Below are positions 1 through 5,084 of a DNA stretch of 5,084 nt, one piece after another. This DNA is from an uncultured Dietzia sp. (GTDB lineage Bacteria; Actinomycetota; Actinomycetes; Mycobacteriales; Mycobacteriaceae): NCBI GenBank assembly GCA_946570335.1, contig CAMNYG010000128.1:1-5084 (forward strand). Direction: 5' to 3'. The translations under genes and the position numbers were made by a program. Every line of letters begins with the position of its first letter. Position 1 is the first letter of the stretch. Under the pieces are notes generated by a model. That model saw only the letters and a program-made list of their open reading frames with translations, had not been told where the DNA came from and searched no databases.

Positions 1-118
1 TGCGTGCCAGTGCCGCCGGAGACGGAGTTCCCGGGCGCGGACCCGGACGTGGTCCGGGGGTCGGCGAGGTCCCGCCGGAGTCCTGACCGCCCGTGGCGGT
101 GGATGACTGGTCGCTCAT
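1..118 (-). CDS. DUF349 domain-containing protein, N-terminal part only (Rv2731-like)
   Basis: The gene runs off the left edge; only 39 codons are visible. The start ATG (118-116) has a GAGG ribosome binding site at 127-124, five bases upstream. The peptide opens MSDQSSTATGGQDSGG and continues into a Pro/Gly/Arg stretch (PGPRPGPRPGTPSP, residues about 21-34) and then AALAR. This low-complexity, presumably disordered leader resembles the N termini of actinobacterial DUF349 proteins, which carry such a segment before long charged helical DUF349 repeats. The DUF349 domain itself lies outside the window, so the call rests on the leader and on position: in M. tuberculosis the DUF349 gene Rv2731 is divergent from the Rv2728c-miaA cluster, as here. 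The molecular function of this family in actinobacteria is not established. A different protein with a proline-rich N terminus is possible. Confidence 0.6.
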   Translation of the reverse strand, partial: MSDQSSTATGGQDSGGTSPTPGPRPGPRPGTPSPAALAR

Positions 119-396
119 CTGGTCCTCGATTCCTTCTGCCGCGTGACACGGCACCATCGCCGGGCTCGTACCCCGGCCATCGCCACGCCGCCCGTCAACG
201 AGACGGCATCCTCCTAGTGTGTACCAACCCCGCGTGATTCGTCGGCTGTATCCCCATCAGACGCCGAAAGCAGGGGACGCCCGCGGACGCACACCGGTTG
301 CGACCGGCGAGAAGGTCCCGGCGCCTCACAGACGAAAGGCGAGCGCTTCACCGGTGCCGGCCGGGTGCCCGGCGCGGGCCAGTAGGGTTTCATCAC
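119..396. other. Divergent intergenic region
   Basis: This spacer of about 280 bases separates two divergently transcribed genes and must contain the promoters of both. I see no RNA gene and no convincing conserved coding region in it. Visible elements are a TAGGGT box at 383-388 before the plus-strand gene, a perfect AGGAGG on the minus strand (215-210), and a TTGACG on the minus strand (198-193) that looks like a -35 element but has no good -10 at normal spacing. Longer open frames across it on both strands are what a GC-rich spacer yields by chance. A 27-codon minus-strand frame (198-115) overlapping the DUF349 start is treated as a finding, not as a gene. Confidence 0.6.
383..388 (+). promoter_or_regulatory. 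Candidate -10 box for a leaderless transcript
   Basis: TAGGGT fits the actinobacterial TANNNT -10 pattern and ends eight bases before the GTG start at 397. That arrangement would give a leaderless or nearly leaderless mRNA, which is common in this group. No clear -35 hexamer stands 16-19 bases upstream. The AGGG inside the box (384-387) could instead serve as a weak Shine-Dalgarno sequence nine bases from the GTG, so the two readings compete. Confidence 0.3.
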
Positions 397-1104
397 GTGA
401 GCAGTCCAGTCGTTCTGATCCCCGGAGCCCCGGTACTCGTGCCGGAGCTGTCGGGCGCCGCGGCAGCCGACAGCGCCCGCCAGGTCGAGCACGCCTGCGA
501 GCTGATCCGCGAGGCTTCGGGAGAGCGTACGCGTGTCGTGGTGGTGGGCACCGATGAACAGCTGCGAGCAGGTGACGGCATGCGGTCCTCCCTGATCCGA
601 TGGGGGGCGAACGTGGGTGTTGGCCGTCCGCAGGATCCGCTGGCCGGCCCCGACACCGTGTCCGATGCCGCGCTGATCGCGTGGTGGCTGCTCGACCAGA
701 GCGGATCGCACCTACCGCGCACGTTCTCGGGCGTGCACGGCGAATCGCCCACACCGCCGGAGGCGGAAGAAGGTGACCTCGTCGTCGTCGTGGCCGACGG
801 CCCCGCGTCACTCACCCCCCGCGCGCCGGTCCCCGAGGACCCGCGCGGCGTGGCGCTGAACGCCGCTCTCGCCGACTGGTTGCGGACGGGAGGCGACCTT
901 CCCGATCCCGGGCAGGACGTGGCCGAGGACATCGGCTGGTGGAGCCGACCGGCCTGGCGGGCACTCGCCGGACTCGTTGGGCACCACCGCGCTGTCGACT
1001 CCGTCTCGTGGGCTCCCTTCGGGGTCGGGTACCACGCGGCACGGTGGGCTCCCGGGGCCGCGAGCGGGCCTGCCGTGATGCACCCCACCGGGGCAGGCGC
1101 ATGA
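397..1104 (+). CDS. Class III extradiol dioxygenase subunit B-like protein (Rv2728c-like)
   Basis: A 235-residue protein of the actinobacterial LigB-like family found next to miaA; its function is unknown. The N terminus [16 protein letters not shown] (residues 5-20) is the family's first beta strand and loop. The segment 128-142 ([17 protein letters not shown]) is the characteristic central strand and loop, and [16 protein letters not shown] (204-219) is the conserved C-terminal motif. No signal peptide or membrane segment is seen, so it should be cytoplasmic. In true class III extradiol dioxygenases an early histidine (HPP-type motif) binds the iron; here the matching place reads GAP, so dioxygenase activity is doubtful. 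GTG at 397 is the start because the upstream in-frame sequence is Arg/Pro-rich and unlike the family, whereas the conserved motif begins just after it. It overlaps miaA by ATGA (1101-1104), so the two are probably co-transcribed and translationally coupled. The length is close to that recalled for Rv2728c. Confidence 0.72.
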   Translation: MSSPVVLIPGAPVLVPELSGAAAADSARQVEHACELIREASGERTRVVVVGTDEQLRAGDGMRSSLIRWGANVGVGRPQDPLAGPDTVSDAALIAWWLLDQSGSHLPRTFSGVHGESPTPPEAEEGDLVVVVADGPASLTPRAPVPEDPRGVALNAALADWLRTGGDLPDPGQDVAEDIGWWSRPAWRALAGLVGHHRAVDSVSWAPFGVGYHAARWAPGAASGPAVMHPTGAGA

Positions 1105-2054
1105 GTCCCACGACCCCGATCGCGGTGGTGGGGGCCACCGGCACCGGCAAATCGGACCTCGCCCTGGACCTCGCCGAACACCTGGGCGGCGAAGTGATCA
1201 ACTGCGACGCCATGCAGCAATACCGGGGCATGGACATCGGGACCGCCAAGCTGCCCGTCGACCGACGTCGCGGCATACCCCATCACCGGTTGGACGTGCT
1301 GGAGGTGACCGAGACGGCGAGCGTCGCCGACTTCCGCAGTGAAGCCGAGCGCGAGATCGCCGAGATCCGGGCCAGGGGCAGCGTCCCGATCCTGTGCGGT
1401 GGATCGATGATGTACCTGCAGGCGCTGATCGACGGGTGGGCGATCCCGGACACCGATCCCCGGATCCGGGCCCGCTACGAACGCCGCCTTGAGGAGATAG
1501 GGGTGGCCGCGCTGCACGCGGAACTGGCGCGCGTCGATCCCGAGGCCGCACGCACCATCCTGCCGACGGATCCGCGGCGGACCGTCCGCGCACTCGAGGT
1601 GGTGGAACTCACCGGGAAACCGTTCTCCGCCTCCCGTCCGACCATCGGTGAACCGCGGTGGGGGACCCGCATTCTCGGAGTGCGCTGTGCGTTGGCCGAG
1701 CTCGACCAACGCCTGGAAGCCCGCACCGCGCGGATGTTCTCAGACGGTCTGGTCGACGAGGTGCGGACGCTGGTCGCCGCCGGGTTGCTCGAGGGGGTCA
1801 CGGCCCGCCGCGCGATCGGCTACGCCCAGGTGCTCGACGAGATGGACGACGACCTGCGGATCGATGAGCAGGGCCTCGAGCGCGCCGAGGAGAGGACCTT
1901 CATCGGCACCCGCCGCTACGTACGTCGGCAACGGTCGTGGTTCGGCCGTGATCACCGCATCCGGTGGATAGACACCGACACCCTCGGCCGCGATGCCGGC
2001 GCCCCCACACCGCTGGAAGCGGCCCTGGACATCCTCGGACAGGAGAACCCATGA
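1101..2054 (+). CDS. miaA: tRNA dimethylallyltransferase (tRNA A37 isopentenyltransferase)
   Basis: A 317-residue MiaA of full length. The enzyme transfers the dimethylallyl group from DMAPP to N6 of adenosine 37 in tRNAs that read codons starting with U, the first step before MiaB methylthiolation; it acts in the cytoplasm. Visible motifs, in order: P-loop GATGTGKS (11-18); [16 protein letters not shown] (35-50) with the conserved acidic residue D36 thought to activate the tRNA adenosine; the [10 protein letters not shown] motif (100-109); [11 protein letters not shown] (157-167); the insertion domain around 200-235 that clasps the anticodon arm; [12 protein letters not shown] (237-248); and [13 protein letters not shown] (269-281) near the C terminus. 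The P-loop has GATG where mycobacterial homologues have GPTG. The start ATG overlaps the stop of the preceding gene (ATGA) and has only a weak AGG three bases upstream, so translation is probably coupled. Its stop in turn overlaps the next gene by ATGA. The in-frame extension upstream of this start is a shadow of the preceding gene and lacks family similarity. Confidence 0.96.
   Translation: MSPTTPIAVVGATGTGKSDLALDLAEHLGGEVINCDAMQQYRGMDIGTAKLPVDRRRGIPHHRLDVLEVTETASVADFRSEAEREIAEIRARGSVPILCGGSMMYLQALIDGWAIPDTDPRIRARYERRLEEIGVAALHAELARVDPEAARTILPTDPRRTVRALEVVELTGKPFSASRPTIGEPRWGTRILGVRCALAELDQRLEARTARMFSDGLVDEVRTLVAAGLLEGVTARRAIGYAQVLDEMDDDLRIDEQGLERAEERTFIGTRRYVRRQRSWFGRDHRIRWIDTDTLGRDAGAPTPLEAALDILGQENP
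2041..2045 (+). promoter_or_regulatory. Ribosome binding site of the IclR-family gene
   Basis: AGGAG lies five bases before the ATG at 2051 and inside the last codons of miaA. It fixes the start of the regulator at 2051 rather than at the upstream in-frame ATG (1964), whose extra residues are an Arg/Pro-rich shadow of miaA. This site is much stronger than that of miaA, so the regulator could be translated well on its own as well as by coupling. Confidence 0.75.
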
Positions 2055-2797
2055 GCGAGCTGACCGGTGGTCGGTCCCGGGTGCAATCGGTGGACCGGGC
2101 CTTCGCGCTGCTCGACGCACTCGCCCTACGCGGCGGTCGAGCCTCCCTCGGTGACCTGGTCGCCGACACGGGACTCGCCGCGGCGACGGTGCACCGCCTG
2201 TGCGGCACGCTCGCCGAGAACGGTCACCTCCGCCGCGACTCCGGTCGCGACTACCTGTTGGGCCCGCGACTGCAGCGGATCGGCGACACCGCTCGTCGCG
2301 CGACGCTCGCCTGGGCCGAGCCTGTGCTCACCGCCGTCGTGGCAGGTACGGGGGAGACCGCCAACATGGCGGTCCGAGAGGGCGACGGGGTCGTGTATCT
2401 CGCCCAGGTGCCCTCGCCGCACTCGATGCGGATGTTCACCGAGGTGGGGCGCCGGGTCGAGGTCCACTGCACTGCTGTGGGCAAGGCGCTGGTGGCCGGT
2501 GACGACGACGACGAGGTGCGCGCGATGCTCGGACGGGCCGGGATGCGGCGCTACACCGAGACGACCATCACGGACCCCGACGTTCTGGTGGCCGAGCTCG
2601 CACGGGTCCGACGTGTGGGGTTCGCGACCGATGAGTCCGAGCAGGAAGAGGGGGTGCGCTGCGTGGCGATCGCCGTGGGCACCGGCGCGGCCGCGTTCGC
2701 GGTCTCGGCCTCCGGCCCCGAGGCCCGGTTCACCGAAGATCGCAGGGATGCCGCGGTGGGGATCCTGCAGGCGGCGGTGGCCGGTCTGAACCCCTGA
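2051..2797 (+). CDS. IclR-family transcriptional regulator
   Basis: A 248-residue protein with the standard IclR layout. A winged helix-turn-helix occupies about residues 11-70: [12 protein letters not shown] leads in, the HTH spans about 32-57 with TVHRLCGTL as the recognition region, and a wing ends near YLLGPRL. The effector-binding GAF-like domain covers about 80-246, with the motifs HCTAVGKAL (139-147) and [11 protein letters not shown] (199-209) followed by FAVSASGP (216-223). D194 and C204 have the ten-residue spacing of the Asp/Cys pair recalled as contacting glyoxylate in E. coli AllR, and S219/S221 resemble its two pocket serines, so a small oxo-acid ligand is plausible. An acidic run, DDDDE (151-155), is unusual. 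The gene overlaps miaA by ATGA and ends before a shared terminator. It faces malate synthase G tail-to-tail, which suggests but does not prove control of glyoxylate or acetate metabolism. The family is certain; the target and ligand are inferred. Members can be repressors or activators. Confidence 0.92.
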   Translation: MSELTGGRSRVQSVDRAFALLDALALRGGRASLGDLVADTGLAAATVHRLCGTLAENGHLRRDSGRDYLLGPRLQRIGDTARRATLAWAEPVLTAVVAGTGETANMAVREGDGVVYLAQVPSPHSMRMFTEVGRRVEVHCTAVGKALVAGDDDDEVRAMLGRAGMRRYTETTITDPDVLVAELARVRRVGFATDESEQEEGVRCVAIAVGTGAAAFAVSASGPEARFTEDRRDAAVGILQAAVAGLNP

Positions 2798-2810
2798 CGG
2801 GAGAACAGAG

Positions 2811-2854
2811 CGACGCCGCCGCCCACCCGGAAGAACAGGTGGGCGGCGGCGTCG
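2811..2854. terminator. Bidirectional transcription terminator hairpin
   Basis: The arms 2811-2827 and 2838-2854 are perfect 17-bp inverted repeats (CGACGCCGCCGCCCACC and its complement) around a 10-base loop. The hairpin starts 13 bases after the regulator's stop and lies about 80 bases beyond the stop of the convergent malate synthase gene, so it can serve both. There is no real U-tract on either side, as is usual for actinobacterial hairpin terminators. The remaining spacer to 2936 shows nothing else of note. Confidence 0.85.
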
Positions 2855-2936
2855 TCTCGTCAGTGCCCCGTCGGTCGGCTCGCCTTGGGGGCGGTGTGGC
2901 GGTAGTGGGGCGTTGCGCCTCACCACCCCCGGTGCC

Positions 2937-5084
2937 TCACTGCCCGTTCGCGGCCTTGAACTCGCGACGACGGCGGTGCAGGATCGGCTCGGTGTAGCCC
3001 GAGGGCTGCGTGGTGCCCTCGAGAATGAGCTCGCGAGCGGCCTGCCAGGCGATGGACTCCTCGACATTCGGGGCCATGTTCCGGTATGCGTCGTCGCCGG
3101 CGTTCTGGGCGTCGACGACCTCGGCCATGCGTCGCAGCGAGTCCTCGACGAACTCGGCGGAGACGATACCGTGGCGGATCCAGTTGGCCAGCAGCTGCGA
3201 CGAGATGCGCAGGGTGGCGCGGTCCTCCATGAGGTTGACGTCGTGGATGTCCGGCACCTTGGAGACGCCGATGCCCTGCTCGACCCAGCGCACCACGTAG
3301 CCGAGGATCGTCTGGCAGGAGTTGTCGACCTCCTCTTTCTTCTCCGCATCCGACCAGTCGGTGTTGGTCGCGAGCGGAACGGTGAGGATCTCGTCCACCG
3401 TGGCGCGGGGACCCCCGGCCAAGATCTCCTCCTGGCGCGTCATCACATTGACCCGGTGGTAATGCGTGGCGTGCAGCGTCGCACCGGTCGGGGACGGGAC
3501 CCAGGCGGTGTTGGCGCCTGCCCGGGGCTGGCCGATCTTCTCGGCGAGCATCTCGGCCATGAGGTCGGTCTTGGCCCACATACCCTTACCGATCTGTGCG
3601 CGGCCGCGCAGACCACAGGCCAGACCGGAGTCGACGTTGAAGTCCTCGTAGGCGCTCATCCACGTCGCGGACTTCATCTCCGCCTTGCGGATCATCGGGC
3701 CGGCCTCCATCGAGGTGTGGATCTCGTCACCGGTGCGGTCGAGGAAGCCCGTGTTGATGAACACCACGCGCTCGGTGGCCTCGGCGATGCAGGCCGGGAG
3801 GTTGACCGATGTGCGGCGCTCCTCATCCATGATGCCGACCTTGAGGGTGTTGGTCGGCAGGCCGAGCAGCTTCTCGACACGACCGAACAGCTCGGTGGTG
3901 AACGCGACCTCTGCCGGGCCGTGCTGCTTGGGCTTGACGATGTAGATCGAGCCGGTGCGGCTGTTGCCCCGCTCGTTGCCCTCGGCGATGCCGTGCATCG
4001 CGGCGAGAGAAGTGATCAGCGCGTCGAGGATGCCCTCGGGCATCTCGTTGCCCTCCGCGTCGAGCACGGCCGGGTTGGTCATGAGGTGTCCGACATTGCG
4101 AACGAACAGCATCGAGCGACCGTGCAGCCGGACCTCACCGGAGCCGTCGGCCGCGGTGTAGACGCGGTCGTCGTTCAGCACGCGGGTGAACGTCTTGCCG
4201 GCCTTGGTGATCTCCTCGGACAGCTCGCCCTTCATGAGGCCGAGCCAGTTGCTGTAGCCGAGGGTCTTGTCCTCGGCGTCGACCGCGGCGACGGAGTCCT
4301 CGAAGTCCATGATGGTGGTCACCGCGGACTCCAGGACGACGTCCTTGACACCAGCGGCGTCGGTCGAGCCGATCGGGGAGTCCGCGTCGATCTGGATGTC
4401 GATGTGCAGACCGTTGTTGCGCAGCAGCACCGAGGACGGGCTGGCGGGGTCACCGAGGTACCCGACGAACTGCGCCGTGTCCTTCAGTCCGGTGGTGGAC
4501 CCGTCGGCGAGCGTGACCTGCAGGGCCCCGTCGACGACGGCGTACCCCGTCGTTCCGACGTGGCTGCCGTCCGCGAGCGGGGTCGCGTCGTCCAGGAACT
4601 CCCGGGCCCAGGCGATGACCTTGTCGCCGCGGACCTTGTTGTAGGACGAGCCCTGCTCGGCCCCGTCGGTCTCCGGGATCGCGTCCGTGCCGTAGAGCGC
4701 GTCATACAGCGAACCCCACCGGGCGTTCCCGGCGTTGATCGCGAACCGGGCGTTCATGATCGGCACGACCAACTGCGGGCCGGCGACAGTGGCGATCTCC
4801 TCGTCCACGTTAGCGGTGGTCACGGAGACCGACTCGGGCGCGGGGACGAGGTACCCGATCTCCTGCAGGAACGCCTTGTACGCGGCCGGGTCGATGGGCG
4901 CCGGGTTCTCCTTGTGCCAGGTGTCGATCTTCGACTGCAGGTCGTCGCGCACCTGGAGCAGCTCGCGGTTGCGGGGTGCGAGGTCGGTGAAGATCTCCGC
5001 CGCGCCGGCCCAGAACGCGTCGGGGTCGACCCCGGTACCCGGGATCGCCTGCGAGTTGACGAAGTCGTACAGGACCTTGTCCAC
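2937..5084 (-). CDS. glcB: Malate synthase G, 5' end cut off by the window edge
   Basis: A total of 715 residues are visible. The enzyme condenses glyoxylate with acetyl-CoA and water to give malate and CoA, completing the glyoxylate shunt during growth on acetate or fatty acids. The sequence aligns along its whole length with M. tuberculosis GlcB (about 741 residues). VLYDFVN at the edge matches its residue 15 onward, so about 11 residues and the true start lie outside; the GTG at the edge is probably an internal Val codon. Positions counted from the edge: the isoform-G domain 85-250; [15 protein letters not shown] (259-273); catalytic R329 in [11 protein letters not shown] (GlcB R339); Mg ligands E421 in MDEERR and D449 in GFLDRTGDE (E434, D462); [14 protein letters not shown] (526-539); and catalytic base D621 in [13 protein letters not shown] (D633). 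All catalytic residues are kept. V607 replaces the conserved cysteine (C619 in GlcB). The C-terminal tail after HRRRREFK is short (AANGQ). The gene is convergent with an IclR regulator. Confidence 0.97.
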   Translation of the reverse strand: MDKVLYDFVNSQAIPGTGVDPDAFWAGAAEIFTDLAPRNRELLQVRDDLQSKIDTWHKENPAPIDPAAYKAFLQEIGYLVPAPESVSVTTANVDEEIATVAGPQLVVPIMNARFAINAGNARWGSLYDALYGTDAIPETDGAEQGSSYNKVRGDKVIAWAREFLDDATPLADGSHVGTTGYAVVDGALQVTLADGSTTGLKDTAQFVGYLGDPASPSSVLLRNNGLHIDIQIDADSPIGSTDAAGVKDVVLESAVTTIMDFEDSVAAVDAEDKTLGYSNWLGLMKGELSEEITKAGKTFTRVLNDDRVYTAADGSGEVRLHGRSMLFVRNVGHLMTNPAVLDAEGNEMPEGILDALITSLAAMHGIAEGNERGNSRTGSIYIVKPKQHGPAEVAFTTELFGRVEKLLGLPTNTLKVGIMDEERRTSVNLPACIAEATERVVFINTGFLDRTGDEIHTSMEAGPMIRKAEMKSATWMSAYEDFNVDSGLACGLRGRAQIGKGMWAKTDLMAEMLAEKIGQPRAGANTAWVPSPTGATLHATHYHRVNVMTRQEEILAGGPRATVDEILTVPLATNTDWSDAEKKEEVDNSCQTILGYVVRWVEQGIGVSKVPDIHDVNLMEDRATLRISSQLLANWIRHGIVSAEFVEDSLRRMAEVVDAQNAGDDAYRNMAPNVEESIAWQAARELILEGTTQPSGYTEPILHRRRREFKAANGQ

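Noticed and set aside
142..150. The small palindrome CGTGACACG upstream of the DUF349 gene, considered as an operator
   Set aside because: The arms are only four bases and mismatches follow on both sides, so it is well within chance.
4..237. A 77-codon plus-strand open frame in the left spacer
   Set aside because: It overlaps the N-terminal coding region of the minus-strand DUF349 gene, lacks a Shine-Dalgarno site and has no recognisable similarity; the minus-strand reading explains the sequence better.
393..400. The 8-bp palindrome TCACGTGA over the start codon of the LigB-like gene, considered as an operator
   Set aside because: It is short, a single copy, and partly fixed by the GTG start codon; nothing in the window supports it as a binding site.
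393..1709. A 438-codon open frame on the minus strand opposite the LigB-like gene and miaA
   Set aside because: It lies antisense to two genes with clear family motifs, has low-complexity Arg/Pro/Ala/Gly composition and no recognisable domain. Long antisense frames are expected in GC-rich coding DNA.
2126..3349. A 407-codon minus-strand open frame crossing the IclR gene, the terminator and the end of glcB
   Set aside because: It is out of frame with glcB, antisense to the IclR gene and runs through the terminator hairpin. Its composition is Arg/Ser/Pro-rich with no motif, so it is a shadow frame.
5082..5084. The GTG at the window edge as the start codon of malate synthase G
   Set aside because: Family members have about 11 more residues before this point and the aligned position is an internal hydrophobic residue, so the gene most likely continues past the edge.

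Overview
The window reads as ordinary chromosomal DNA from a high-GC actinobacterium. Base composition, GTG and ATG starts, ATGA gene overlaps and the close resemblance of the proteins to mycobacterial counterparts point to the order Mycobacteriales (a Dietzia-, Gordonia- or Rhodococcus-like organism). The genus cannot be fixed from this sequence alone. I see no phage, transposon, CRISPR array, tRNA or rRNA gene.

Layout. (1) Positions 1-118, minus strand: the first 39 codons of a Pro/Gly/Arg-rich protein, most likely the DUF349 protein corresponding to M. tuberculosis Rv2731. (2) Positions 119-396: a divergent, gene-poor spacer of about 280 bases that must hold the promoters for both sides. 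(3) Positions 397-2797, plus strand: a tight three-gene unit with two successive 4-base ATGA overlaps. It encodes a class III extradiol dioxygenase-like (LigB-fold) protein related to Rv2728c, the tRNA dimethylallyltransferase MiaA, and an IclR-family transcription regulator. (4) Positions 2798-2936: a convergent spacer with a perfect 17-bp hairpin that can terminate transcription from both sides. (5) Positions 2937-5084, minus strand: malate synthase G (glcB), complete at its C terminus but missing roughly the first dozen residues, which lie beyond the right edge.

How the genes relate. The divergent DUF349 gene and the Rv2728c-like/miaA pair reproduce the order known from mycobacteria. There, dapF normally follows miaA. 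Here an IclR regulator occupies that place and sits tail-to-tail with malate synthase, the enzyme that consumes glyoxylate in the glyoxylate shunt. Several IclR-family proteins (E. coli IclR and AllR) control glyoxylate metabolism, and this one keeps the Asp-x9-Cys spacing of the AllR effector pocket. A glyoxylate-linked role is therefore a reasonable but unproven inference.

I found no clear undescribed system. The points most worth a second look are a natural Cys-to-Val change at the conserved active-site-loop cysteine of malate synthase G, the apparent loss of a metal-ligand histidine in the LigB-like protein, the IclR gene coupled to miaA, and a possible short upstream reading frame overlapping the DUF349 start.
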